A stretch of 64,000 nucleotides of DNA from Nymphaea colorata (taxonomy: Eukaryota; Streptophyta; Magnoliopsida; Nymphaeales; Nymphaeaceae): the NCBI RefSeq assembly GCF_008831285.2, contig NC_045148.1, forward strand, positions 3,784,001-3,848,000. The letters are read 5' to 3'. The position numbers and the translations under genes are program-made. This document shows, one piece after another, positions 22,501 through 33,155 of the stretch. Position 1 is the stretch's first letter; each line of letters begins with the position of its first letter. The notes under the pieces were generated by a model, which was not told where the DNA came from, ran no database searches, and saw nothing but the letters and a program-made list of their open reading frames with translations.

Positions 22501-22700
22501 AGGAAGATTCTGAGGAGGAGGAGGGCAAGACATGGGATGAATTAGAGAGAGAAGCAAGTAATGCAGATAGGGAGAAAGGAGATGAATCGGACAGTGAGGA
22601 GGAAAGGAGGAGGAGAAAGATGAAGGCTTTTGGAAAAGCACGAGTGCCAGAAAGGAGGGATCCTAGGGGAATGCCACCCAAGAGGCAGAAAATGAGGTAG
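19518..22700 (+). CDS. SPT16: FACT complex subunit SPT16
   Basis: This intronless 1060-residue protein is the large subunit of the FACT histone chaperone. With SSRP1 it loosens and rebuilds nucleosomes during transcription, replication and repair in the nucleus. Domains in order are an aminopeptidase-like N lobe (about 20-190), an inactive peptidase M24-like lobe (about 200-440), a charged helical linker with KEEQRRLHQAELARQ (about 485-520), the SPT16 middle/dimerisation domain (about 550-720), an Rtt106-like double PH domain (about 810-915), and an acidic Ser/Glu/Asp tail (about 948-1025) that contacts H2A-H2B. A basic end rich in RRRRK and PPKRQK is a likely nuclear signal. The length fits plant SPT16. 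The ATG at 19518 starts the conserved N-terminus and lies 14 nt after a splice acceptor. The frame is uninterrupted and I see no damage. Confidence 0.98.
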   Translation: MAKPSGDGSSGAKVGGSYAINVEMFKKRLKSFYTSWNDHKEDVWGNSNALAVATPPTSDDLRYLKSSALNIWLLGYEFPETIIVFIQSQIHFICSQKKASLLETLRIPAKEAAGLEVVIHVKAKNEDGGNQMEEAFQAVKASSPGGDDPPIVGYIAKEAPEGMLLELWSEKLKGSGLALVDITNGFSELFAVKDETELLNVKKAAFLSASVLKNFVVPKLEVIIDEEKKVSHSTLMDDTEKAILDPSKAKVKLKAENVDICYPPIFQSGGVFDLRPSASSNDDNLCYDATSVIICAIGALYNSYCSNVARTYLIDANSMQSKAYMVLHKAQEAAIAALKPGNKVSDVYAAALKVVQSEGPEFAPNMTKSAGTGIGIEFRESGLSLNAKNDRVLKAGMVFNVSLGFQNLQASTSNPKTEKFALLLADTVVINDKGPEVVTASISKSFKDIAYSFNDDEPEERPKPKIESNGVEGFSKATLRSDNQEMTKEEQRRLHQAELARQKNEETARRLAGGGPSNGDGRNNAKATSDLVAYKNVNDVPSTRELMIHIDQKNEAVLLPIYGMMVPFHIATVKSVTSQQDNRTCYIRIVFNIPGTTPFLPHDATSLKFQGSIYLKEVSFRSNDPRHISEVVQLIKSLRRQVMSRESERAERATLVTQEKLQLSSKFKPIRLSDLWIRPPLGGRARKLTGTLESHPNGFRYSTARQDEKVDIMYGNVKHAFFQPAEKEMITLLHFHLHNHIMVGNKKTKDVQFYVEVMDVVQTLGGGKRSMHDPDEIEEEQRERERKNRINSEFHVFVNKVNELWGQPQLQGLELEFDQPLRELGFHGVPHKASVFMVPTSTCLVELTESPFVVITLGEIEIVNLERVGLGQKNFDMAIVFKDFKRDVLRIDAIPSASLDNIKEWLDTTDIKYYESRLNLNWRPILKTIMDDPEKFIEDGGWEFLNMEATDSDSDNTEESDQGYEPSDMESESQSEEEDSDSESLVESEEDEEEEEDSEEEEGKTWDELEREASNADREKGDESDSEEERRRRKMKAFGKARVPERRDPRGMPPKRQKMR

Positions 22701-24065
22701 AGGCCCGATGGGTGTCCGTCTAACTAGGTGTTCTTATGTCTACTTAGTCAAGATATGAGGGAACTAAGAAGAGAGAAACAAAAGGTGTTCTTTGTTAATC
22801 TCTGGAGAGGGATGGAATGTAACGTTGGTTGTCTGAACTATTTCATATTTACCGTTTTTACCCTTTCATTCATCGTATATTTAGATAGATGATGACACTT
22901 TTTTTTCCCTTCTCTCACCGTTTTGCTTCTGTTGTTGCCTTGGTGCCTTCAATATAGCACCCGTGCCATGTTAATTTTCTTTTCCGATGATTGTGGTTTC
23001 TACATTTTCCCTCTGGCGCTTTCTCTGGTCGGTGGCTGTTGAGGTCCTGTCTCTGTTGCTTTGTTGCAGCAGTGCAAAGTAATTGTACTTTGGCCCCTTT
23101 TGATGTTATCTGCATCGACGCTGTGCTCAAATGTTTTGATAGGGTCTCTGCTTGTTTGGCGGGTGAACGTGACTGATGGGCCGTCAGACGCGAGCTCCAG
23201 CGTGGCCTTACTCGGTAGACAGGTCGACCTATCCTGCCAAGTCGCCGCCAATGATTGGTAAGATTTCCGATTGATGGTTGCCAAGAACAAAATATTGAAC
23301 TCCCTACTTATTTTTAACGTACTTTTTAAATCTTCTCAAAAGTGTATCTTATTTTTATATTTTTTTGAGATTTTATTTGTTTGTAAGTTTACTTGCTCAG
23401 ATTCAAAAGACAACCATTCGTTTACACGACTCTCTGAAGCATTTTAGTTTCTAACACCAACTCCATGCGAGTTTTCTTTTGTTTTTTTCTTGTGCCAATC
23501 TGTATTAATGAAACTGGCCCTGGTTTACCCCGAGTGATTCGAGTCTAGCCTGTGAGTTGGGCACAAGGATTAGCTGGGCTGCTCCTACGGAGCAAGACTG
23601 CCGGCGCCGCTAGTACGCAATTTTTTCATTTTCTTCATGTGACTGGGAGCCCCATCAGCCGTCTGCGATGGACATTTCCTGTGGGGGGGCTGGGGCATAG
23701 GTGATACCTTGTTTCATTTCTTGTGCTCTCAGTTCAAACTTTCAGGCTTCTTACGTGCAAAAAGAATAAAACCAATTCTTCGAGATGAATTTCTTCGGGA
23801 GGAATTGTTATCTAATCTGTGCTGGATGTCTGGTTGCAATTTCTCTTTTACAAAACTTTCTTATTTTGCTTTTCATTTGTGTTAATCATGGGCAGCGTGA
23901 CAAGGCGCATATTTGGCAGCTTCTGAAGTAGGACCCTTTGACACAGATTTTGTTTGTCGAAGCTAAAAAAGTAGCCAGAAAGTGGCAATGGCACGAGAAG
24001 CTGAGGCTCACCCTTTCCTCGCCTCCTGAGTTTGGGGTTGCTTTGGAGGTTGGGTGGGCCTACGG
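22701..24065. other. SPT16 3' UTR and intergenic DNA
   Basis: The 3' UTR starts directly after TAG at 22698-22700. No canonical AATAAA stands out in the first few hundred bases, and plant polyadenylation signals are loose, so I cannot place the end. The rest is T-rich and contains short open frames without similarity I recognise. Confidence 0.45.
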
Positions 24066-24583
24066 TATATGTACAATGGTTCGAGGCAACTTGAGCTTGA
24101 CTCAAACTTGTTTGCATGTACTCCACTGAAGCTTGAATCGTTTATTGAGCTCAAGTTCAACGAACTTGACTAGTCTAAACTTGGCTTGACTCGTTTATGA
24201 ATTATGTTATACAAAAATTGGGATTTATGGTTCAAAATCTGAAAACCAACCCTCACACCACTGACTCGTGCTGTCGCGTTCTCCCGTCTCTGTCTTGGTC
24301 TAGCGGATGCCTGCAGTGCAGTCCATTGTGTGCAGGTGCCCTTTTCTCGTCAGGGGATTCACTATGTCATTGTTCACCGAGAAGTTCCGATCTCGCTTGA
24401 AGCCTGCGTGAGTCTCTATTGTCTCTTTATTCTTCTCCTTAGTTCTTCCTTACTTTTTTCTAATGGTTCTTCTTTTTAGTTTTTCCTATGCGACGGTGTG
24501 AAGCTCGGCAAGACTGCAGGCAGCTGGCAACCCGCTGGTTGATTGGCGTGACTTAATGACTCTCTTTCTGTCTCTCTTAGTCT

Positions 24584-24640
<57 letters not shown>

Positions 24641-25145
24641 GTCTCTCCCCCCCCTCTCTCTATTCTTCTTTTTCTACTTTTTCTCTACTTTTTGTAAGCA
24701 TTATACATTATATTTTTCCCTGCTTCTTCTTGGGATCTCCTGAAGGCTTTTGATTTGTGGTGTCTGAATCTTTGATTGCTGATAACCAATGGTGTGGTAT
24801 GCCTGATTTAATTTTAAAGCATTAGCATCCCTATATCTGAATTGTGTGTATGTGTGTTTTGGGGCATTATTCATAGCCTCATGAGCTGTTTTTGGTAAGG
24901 TTTATCTACCTGATCATTAGGTAGAGGGTCCAGAGATGAATCTCTAGACAGCTTTCTTATTTCTGCCTCAAGTTCGGTTCATTCTGAAGATATCCTTCCA
25001 TCCCAGCTTAAACATCTGCTCACATTCGTCCGTCTGAGTTTAGCTTGAGCTGACCTTGTCAAACTCGATTCGAGCTCAAGTCAAGATTGAGCCAAGCAAG
25101 ATATGAGTGTCGAGCTCGAGCTCTACTTGACTCATGTACATCCCA
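24066..25145. repeat. Possible GAGCTCGA-rich repeat element
   Basis: Two blocks rich in TCGAGCTC/GAGCTCAAG words (about 24080-24190 and 25030-25140) flank ordinary sequence. The outer edges carry TATGTACAATGG on the left and CTCATGTACATCC on the right, a rough inverted pair. The same words occur in the hAT element at 28506-29030. The extent is uncertain and no target duplication was found. A CT microsatellite lies inside. Confidence 0.3.
24593..24638. repeat. (CT)n microsatellite
   Basis: A CT run of about 23 units flanked by C-runs on both sides (CCCCCCCC before, and TCTCCCCCCCC shortly after), suggesting slippage over a pyrimidine tract. Confidence 0.95.
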
Positions 25146-27543
25146 AGTGTTTGTCACCATTTGCAGATCAAAAGAATAAAACATTAGAACGTGCCATGAA
25201 CCTCAAACCATGTATAACGCATACCATTTATATGGGCGGCCTTGCCACCCAATTGCACTATGCCCTTTGATGCTAGTAGGTACACAAGAAGATAGTTTTT
25301 GCACAGCAATATCTAAGGTACAGGCCAAGTCTGATAAGGTCCTTGCCCATTTTGGGTTTTGCGGTGTAATAACCTTTTGTAAGTGTTGAATGGGACGAGT
25401 CAAAATTAAACCATGCATAGCTCACCTAATCATATCTCACTGATACCAGGTGTAGGTATGCGGGCCAAGTGGACTTTCAAAAATCTGATGTTTAGATATA
25501 CTTGTATTCTGTCGACTGTAAGATTCACTTTATAGGCAAACGACACGTATATTTTCTTATATTTGCTTTTTCAAATATCTATATTTTTTGAATTTGAATT
25601 CAGATTCAAATTCGAACAAAAAAAATTCTATACCGTACCTGTTCTAAAATCCATATCTGATCCAAATCCAACTTATAGATTAACATCCGAATCAGATCCC
25701 ATTTTTGAACCGAATCCAAGCCACATTATAGATATTGAGTACAAGTTATTTATTTAAAACTATATTTGATCCCAATCTGAACCTGAATATGGACAATATT
25801 TACTTAAATGCGAATGTTAAGCCGAATACGATTGGATGTCATTTCTTATACCAAAAAGAGCATATAAGCAATTCTGGCGACCTTATGCAATGGCCAGAAT
25901 GGTAATGGAGATTACCCTACGGGTATGGTCAACCTGAAAAGATAAAGGGGCCTCGTGTTATTATAAGAAATTTACAGGCCATAAGAGGGTTGAAAAGCAG
26001 AGGAATGGATATAGAAGGTTCTTTGCAATTTTTGAGTCCTGTAGGTTATAGACCACTAGGAGGAAAAGGTTTTAGGGCCTATTCTACTGAAACATAGCTA
26101 GGCCCTTTAAGGAAGATTTTCTGCGTTTATTTAAGTTTGATGTGGATTTTAATGTTGTTTTTATATGTTTCTTGAGTATAAATTCTTCGATATTCATTGC
26201 AGGTAATGAAATCTATATTTGAGAAGTCTTATATATATATAAAAGATAATTACCATTAAATATTCAAGTGAACTTGTTTTTAAATAACTTTAAACTCATT
26301 TTTGCCATTCAAACAAAGAACCAGGGTTTCAAAACTTATTAAAAAATGACTAAAAAATCAGGTTTTCACAAAACTGAATGTATCATTCAAAGGCCCCCAT
26401 AGACATTTAAAAGAAGCTTTTTTGGAGGCCTACTTCCATCAGTTACAGTTATGAGTAAAAAAAGAGCTCAGAGTTTATTGATTTGATGTTGGCAAACATG
26501 ATTATGAATGAGTATACATTGAGTATCATAGTTTGGACTTAGTCACAAATAACGTCTTGGAGTTTTAAACAGCGAGGTTTTTCTCGAGTATGATACGGCG
26601 AACTTGAAAAAAAGGAAAAAATATGTGAAAAATATGGTAAATTTTTAAAAGTTTTAAAAAACTAAAAATAAGGAAGAAAATACAATAAGTGAGAAACTAA
26701 TAATACAAACATCGTAAGTAGATTTGCAACAAATAAAAAATAAAAAATTGAATAAAAAAACTGTTTGACATTAAAAAAACTGAAGCAAGTAAAAAAAGTG
26801 AAAAATCGTGAAAATCGTGTTTTTTGTGTTAAAAACACATTTTTTTTCGCGTTAAAGACACATTTTTTTCGTTTTTATTCTTCAAACAGATGAGTTTTTT
26901 TAAAGTTTTAAACCGCCATTTACTTTATTACATTTTTTTTTTTGCATTTAAAAAAAAAAAAAACCCGTTTTCTGTGACTATTTGGGGTGACTTTACCTCA
27001 ATAGCTATCTCGACGAATCATGCTTACTCAGTGAACTACACTCAAGGTCATCTTGTTGCATTGAGGGATCATGTGAAGGCTCATGTCCCCTATATACACC
27101 CACCAAAATTATGGAGGCTTATATACACAATATTGAATGGTAATATAAATGCGAGTATAACATATATGGTAGAGCAGCGTACTGCTGTTAACTTGTTATA
27201 ATTAGTTCGGTTAAAGGGTGGAGCCATAAAATTCTTAAAGTAACAACGTCTTTGCTTCATGAAAGTTCTCCAATATTCCCCCTCAAGTTCGTAGTCCAGT
27301 TCCTGTGACTCTCAACTTCTCTACTTTCTCATGAAACCTTTAACACACATGAAATTAAACAAATGTATAATTTCAAATTTCGTAAACATCTTTGTAGTTA
27401 TTAATTAATACTTAAAATTATTTTTTTAATTTATTTTAAATTTAAATTTAAATTTAATATAATTCTTTTCCTTATAAACATGTCCACCGATTGATTATAA
27501 TATAAACCAACAAAGCATTTAGTTGGCCTTATTGTGCAATTTC
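25146..27543. other. AT-rich intergenic DNA with one dispersed-repeat copy
   Basis: At 25560-25850 the sequence is built of GATTCAAATTCGAA / GATCCAAATCC words and resembles the dispersed family at 40641 and 58980-59392. Downstream the DNA is poly-A and poly-T rich (26580-26960). A 71-codon minus-strand frame at 25203-25418 is unrecognised. No gene could be supported. Confidence 0.4.
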
Positions 27544-27712
27544 CTATATGGGTGTGGCAAGGATTGACCGTGCAAGGAGATCAATGCTGAATAGGAGAGA
27601 GCATCCATGAAGCCTGTTGAGACTACAGATCTCTGCCAAAGCAGGAACATGCACACCATAACAAGTGTAATAAGTTGGCCACCGAGGCTTCTTCTCTTGA
27701 CAAATTTTGTAA
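27544..27712 (-). pseudogene. Unidentified terminal exon
   Basis: On the minus strand a TTTTCAG acceptor at 27720-27713 opens a 56-codon block that ends at TAG 27546-27544. It reads through KICQEKKPRWPTYYTCYG and LLFSIDLLARSILATPI and contains several Cys, Trp and Tyr residues, unlike random AT-rich sequence. A second open block upstream on the same strand (about 28090 to 27890) contains LAGRRWTSCSHVDSKKI and might be a preceding exon, though its donor is weak. I do not recognise either. They may be the 3' end of a host gene or of a transposon protein. No start exon was found. Confidence 0.35.
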
Positions 27713-28181
27713 CTGAAAATGTTGTTTCATGTCATGACATGGAAAAATTGATCCTTTGAAATGTAAACCTCTTGATTATATACTGAAACGTGCATCTCTC
27801 TCCAAAACATAGATGTAGGTATTGTTACTGAACCACACAAAAATCTTGTTTTTGTTTTCTCTTTCTTTGTCTGTGTTTTGCAACCTTACATTCAGAGCCA
27901 ACAGTCAGCTCGTGTGTTCGTTTGGTTGAAATAACATACTTGGAGTCAGATGCTGTTATTTTCTTGGAATCAACGTGGCTGCATGAAGTCCATCGTCTTC
28001 CTGCTAACATCAAGGCATTGGTTGAAGCATCAGGCACTTCCACGTGATTCTTTTCAGAGGAGGAGAGAGGGTGACTGCCACTCTACTCAATGGGAGGAGA
28101 GGAGGGGGCTGTGGCAGCAGCTCTTCTGCCCGAAGGAAGTAGAGACGGAGCTGCCATTACAGCCCTCTACCCATCAACCCC

Positions 28182-28213
<32 letters not shown>

Positions 28214-28214
28214 C

Positions 28215-28431
28215 TGAAAAGATTCATGGTGAAATCGGATGGCTTTGTGAGAGAGAAAGAGAACATGCAATGCAACGCCTCTTTGATCCCCAAAATCAAT
28301 TGGGGAGAGAGAGAGAGAAACTCTGATAGCTTTTTGAAAAGATTCATGGTGAAATCGGATGGCTTTGTAAGAGAGGAAGAGAACATGCAATGCAACGCCT
28401 CTTTGACCCCCAATGAATCAATTGGGGAGAG
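28215..28431. repeat. Direct duplication with 120-bp period
   Basis: A unit starting TGAAAAGATTCATGGTGAAA at 28215 recurs at 28335 with about 95 bp of near-identical sequence, including CATGCAATGCAACGCCTC and CAATTGGGGAGAG. Short GA runs lie before and between the copies, which may have promoted the duplication. A frame stays open across both but has no recognised product. Confidence 0.85.
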
Positions 28432-28505
28432 TTTTTGGTGAAAGATAATTTCAAACCTTGAATTTGGTCTGCCGCCCTCCATTTGAGCCTCAATCTAATA
28501 GCTGC

Positions 28506-29030
28506 TAGGGCTGCATACGAGCGGAGCCGAGCTTGAGTTCAATCAGCTCGAGCTCGGCTGGCTTGACACGAGCTTGATGACTTTAACTTGAACTCGGATA
28601 AATTGTTTCTCATTTATTTCTTTTTCTGCACGCGGTTCCTCCAACACCTGCCATAAATGCCATCGCTCGTTTTACAACACCAGGGAAGGGAGATAAAAGG
28701 CGTTGGCATTAAATGTGGAGGGAGAAAAAGGTGTGCGGAGCGAGAAGAGAAAAGGTATGGAAGAGCAAACAGAAAAAGACGAGGGAAGAAAAATGAGAGG
28801 AAAAAAACAAAAAAAACGACACAAAACAAGAAAGAAGAAAACTTAAAAAAAATTAAAATTGAGCAGGGTCGACTTTAATCGAGTGGAGCTTCATTAACTC
28901 GAACTCGACTTATTAACATTCTTCAGTTTAACTGGAGCTCGAGTTGAGTTTTTTCGAGCGAGCTCGAGTTGAGTTTTTTCGAGCGAGTTCGAGTGGAGTC
29001 CGAGTTGGCTCGACTCGTTGTGCAGCTCTA
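28506..29030. mobile_element. Non-autonomous hAT-type element
   Basis: The ends are TAGGGCTGCATACGAG and, as the reverse complement of the right end, TAGAGCTGCACAACGAG. Flanks ATAGCTGC (28498-28505) and GTAACTGC (29031-29038) match at 6 of 8, consistent with an aged 8-bp hAT duplication. The body is rich in GAGCTCGAG words with an A-rich centre and has no transposase. It abuts the left LTR of copia A, so it may have inserted at the LTR edge. Confidence 0.7.
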
Positions 29031-29035
29031 GTAAC

Positions 29036-29291
29036 TGCAAGTCTGGTAGCTGAAAAATAAGGAAGTGGTGGAAATCAGAAATTGACTGAGGATGTCATTA
29101 TGCTTGCTATGCAATGTTGGCATTATCGCCATCTTTATTTGTTAAGTATATCCAAAAGATTTTATTGTAATTGTATCAAGATATGTTGCCAAGAACACTC
29201 ATGTAACAAATATGTATTATAGTGAATTCTTTGTAGCCCACACTTATTAAGGCGAGATTGCTATGTTCTCAACCATGTTATCGTTCTTTCG
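29036..29291 (+). repeat. 5' LTR of copia A
   Basis: The segment around 29062-29150 matches the start of the 3' LTR at 40512-40641, sharing GTGGAAAT, GAGGATGTC, GCTATGCAAT and TTGTTAAGTA. The right edge is set by TGGCATCAG at 29292-29300, a decayed copy of the tRNA-iMet primer site. The left edge is blurred by the adjoining hAT element, so the start is approximate. Confidence 0.65.
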
Positions 29292-30724
29292 TGGCATCAG
29301 TTGATTCTGTGAAGTTGTCCAAGGACCTGTTAAAGTATGTGGATGAGCCGTGTGCTGCTCCGTCGCAACATCTTACTAAAGAAGGTGTGCAGGAGGTAAA
29401 TCCAGCATGTCTCATGGCATCGAGCTGATCAATTAGCCCTCAACTGGATTAAAGCTACAATAACTGAGTCAGTTCTTGGACACATATTACATGTTCAGTC
29501 TGCCCGTGAACCGTGGACAGAACTTGAGTGTTCTTATGGATCCCAATCGCTCTTGCGGATTATGCTGATCAAGAAAGAACTTAATTTTATCAAGAAGGAT
29601 TCTTCTGACATGGTTACAGAGATCAAGACGCTGTCCACTACCCATTCAGCCACAAGACATCCAATGGCCAATGCTGACTTAGTGCAGATCTTGCTTAATG
29701 GCCTTCCCAAGAACTATGAAAGCCTGGTAATACCTATCACTACCAGTTCTTGACTTTTGCAAACTTATGACTTGTTAACCAATCAAGAAAAGAGCGCCCG
29801 TCTGATGAAAGGCAAGACTGAAATTTTAGAAAACGCTCCAGTAGCATTCGTTGCTTATCGCTGGTGTAGCCATGGTGGCTTTCGATCATGTGGTCGTGCC
29901 CAGTCGCAAGGGCAGACTCATTCTAGCCATTGAGGGGGTGTTTTAACAAGCTGGTGGAAATAAAAGAGGCCAACATCAGTCTATTACATGTCAATATTGT
30001 GATCGAAGATGACATACCGCTAAAATATGTTGGGATATACCCGGGGTGTTCTTAGCATCAACTATGGAAGAGGCCAAAGATGAATGTTGGTATCCCGATA
30101 TGGGTGCCACAAATCATATTACGATAGATGGATCTCAAATGATTGATTCTCAACCTTACCAGGAGGAGAAGGTATTGTCATTGGAAATTGTAGACACATT
30201 CCTATTTCTCAAGTTGGTAATTTGTATATTAGTTATGGAAATTCATATTTCACATTAAATTGGTCATAATTCATGTGAAATAAGAATCATTATTCAATTG
30301 GTCAATTCATTGTGAATCATAATTGTTGGTCTGAATTTACACCTGTTGGATTTTGTGTTAAGGATCTTCAGACAGGACGAACTCGTCTATAGGGAAAAAG
30401 AACACGAACCCGGCTGTACCAACTTAGACTGTAGAAGAAAGCAGCATTGCATGGTAGTGAGGCATCACTTGTAGACAAGGGAAATCATGAAGCATCCAAT
30501 AAAATTTGGCACAAGCATTTAGGACATTCAAATAAGAGAATCATTGAGTTGTTGCATTATAGAAAGTTTATTTACTTAAATAATAAAAGTGATGCTGTCT
30601 ATGAGAACTGCCGAGTAGGAAAAAGCAGACAAACTACCACTGAAGCTTCTTCAAGGAGATGTATGGGGGCCATCACCTATCATGTCAGGTGAAGGTTTCA
30701 CTTGCTACCTTTTAATTGTAAAGG
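29292..30724 (+). mobile_element. Copia A: gag, protease and pre-integrase part, decayed
   Basis: Reading + with frameshifts and stops, this part holds a copia Gag piece (around LIKKELNFIKKDSSDMVTEI and LVQILLNGLPKNYESLVIPI), an intact CX2CX4HX4C zinc knuckle (29989-30030), a protease start in which the usual D-S/T-G reads D-M-G (about 30097-30105), and the pre-integrase WHKHLGH motif (about 30510). The frame is cut at 30724, where copia B is inserted. The remainder of this element resumes at 37287. It cannot encode a working polyprotein. Confidence 0.85.
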
Positions 30725-30729
30725 ATTTT

Positions 30730-30905
30730 TGTCGGAATGAGAGAAAAAAAGAGAACCAATAAACGAACACAGATTTTTACGTTTTTCGGTTCGTAGACCT
30801 ACATCCATTGCAGCAAATTTTTCAATGTTCAAACGATCTCAATAAGGCAAGAATGAGAATGAACCATTGAGCATGCTGCGCTGGATGTAACAACCACTTT
30901 CAACA
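30730..30905 (-). repeat. Left (3') LTR of copia B, 176 bp
   Basis: Starts TGTCGGAATGAG and ends ACTTTCAACA. It matches both ends of the right LTR, but about 170 bp of the middle are absent. The join is at CTACATCCA followed by TTGCAGCA. Confidence 0.9.
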
Positions 30906-33152
30906 CTCCCCTTCAAGTGGGGCATAGAAATTCAAACAGCCCCACTTGCTTTTAATATCATCAAATTGTATTGTAAAAAGTCCTTTAGTAAACCCATTGG
31001 CCAGATGCTCTGTGCTCCTAGTATATGGAGTTTCAATGTCTTCTTTTTGGACTTTTTCACATACATAATGACAATCAATTTCTATGTATTTGGTACATTC
31101 CTGAAAAACTGAATTTGCAACTATATGAAGTGCAACTTGATTGTCACAATGCATAGGAATGGGAGAGTTGATAACAAATCCAAGCTCTTGGATGAGTGAT
31201 TTTATCCAAGTAAGCTCACTTGAGGTAGTAGCCATTGCGCGGTATTCTACCTCGACATTGGATCTAGAGACAGTATGTTGTTTCCTACTTTTCCAAGAAA
31301 CAAGGCTTTCACCAACATAAATGCAATAACCTATCATAGATCTTCTATCTGAAGTGTCGGCCCCATCTGCATCCGAATAACCTCATATATTAACATTTCC
31401 ATTCACTTTGTACCACAAACGTTGCCCTGGTATCTTTTTTAAGTATTTGAGAATTCTTTCAACTGTTTTGACATGAACTGCTTTAGGAGAATGCATATGT
31501 TGACTTACCAAGCTAACGACATAATTGATGTCAGATCGTGTGATAATAAGATAGATTACATTCTCCACAAGTCTTTGATAACTTGTCCCATTTTCAATAG
31601 GGTCATTCTTGGCATTGTCAAGTTTAGGGTACACTTCTATGAGTGTGTCTGCTGGCCCAATACTTGCTTTTCTTGTTTCTTATAGTAAATCAAGTATGTA
31701 CTTGAGTTGGCTCAAAAAGATGTCTTTCTTCGACCTAGCAATTTCGATCCCCACAAATTACTTTAGTCTCCCCAGGTCCTTAATCTTGAAAGTATTGTAA
31801 GATACCACTTGGTGTGAGCTATCCCCCATTCGTCATTACCTGTAATTATTATGTCATTCACATAAGTCAATACAACAACAATTTTATCGTCAGATCTTTT
31901 GATGAAAACTGAATTATCTGAATAGCATCTGGTGAATCTTTTGCTCTCCAATGCATCACTCAATTTTTTGGTACCATGCTCTCGAAGATTGCTTCAATCT
32001 ATAAATGGACTTTTTGAGTCTGCAAACATGATTTGGAGTACATTCCATATAGTGGCCTCATGTCACGTTCCTATATACTTCTTCTTGAAGGTCAACCTAT
32101 AAAAAAACATTTTTCACATTTAATTGAAACAATGGCCACTCAAAATTACAAGCAATGGATAGGAGAATTCTGATAGTGGTCATTTTTGCTACAAAAGTAA
32201 AAGTTTTTTCATAGTCTAACCTTTTAGCAACAAAACGTGCCTTATAGCGTTCAATGGAGCCATTAGCTTTGTACTTGGTTTTGAAGATCCAGTTGCACTG
32301 CATGTTTTTCCACTGGGAGGGTAACTAGTTCCCATGTAGAGTTTTGTGTAGAGCATCTATCTCTTCATGCATGGCTTCAACCCATATCTTTTGGTCTTTG
32401 GCTTCTTGGTAAGTAGTAGGATCTCTTTGCTTTTCAATATGTCTGAGGAAGGCCACATGGTGTTTGAGGTGGTGGTGATAACTCAAAATTTTTTTTAAAG
32501 GATGAGTAATTGTAATGTAAGTAGCAAAGTCTACCAAATGTCTAGGTGGCTGAATGTTTCGAGAAGAACTCCTTAGAATGGGTTTAGACGGGTGAGATTT
32601 TATGGTGTTCAAGTAAGGTTCAATAGGATCCGTAGTTCCAATTCCAATGTTTTGATCGGCTTGAGGTTCAAAAAAGACTTCATTATTGTTTGGATTAGAT
32701 TCAAGGTTTTCAATGGTCTCTCTATCTTCAGGGTCACTACGGTGATGGGTTATGGTGATATCAAAATCATTGTACTGCAGGCTGTTACGCGTGACCATGT
32801 TGTTGTGCTTGAAACTATCCTCCCCTTGCCTTGCATAGTGAGAGAAATATGGACTTTTTTCATTAAATACTGCATTGCAAGAGATATGAATATGCTTGGT
32901 GACAACATCATAGTATATGAATCCCTTTTTTGTAGATGAATAGCCCAAGAAAATGCATTTTTTTTTACTCTGTGACTCAGTTTGTCTGCAGCTTTGCTCT
33001 TAACATAGACAATGCATCCAAAAATTCTTATGTGTTCAACTTTAAATTTCCTTTTCATGAGGTCTTCCAAAGGAGTTTTTTCAGCAAAAATTCTTGTGGG
33101 TGTGCGGTTGATAGTAGAACAAGCTGTCAAAACTGTATCACTCCAAAAACGC
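30906..33152 (-). mobile_element. Copia B reverse transcriptase and RNase H part, decayed
   Basis: Minus-strand pieces from right to left include integrase C-terminal sequence with KAADKLSHRVKK-like words (about 33000-33150), the integrase tail and linker (32325-32948), the start of reverse transcriptase with CNWIFKTKYKANGSIERYKA (32097-32303), the catalytic box reading YVND where YVDD is usual (about 31850-31865), and RNase H (30900-31337) with SRSNVEVEYRAMA and a THIKY-like region that reads TKYIEIDCHYV. The changed catalytic aspartate and repeated frame breaks make the enzyme inactive. Confidence 0.9.
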
Positions 33153-33155
33153 TTA

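Noticed and set aside
19925-22681. Several minus-strand open frames of 70-140 codons
   Set aside because: They are antisense shadows of the SPT16 coding sequence.
32592-32939. 115-codon + strand frame
   Set aside because: Antisense to the copia B integrase/reverse-transcriptase linker and not a separate gene.
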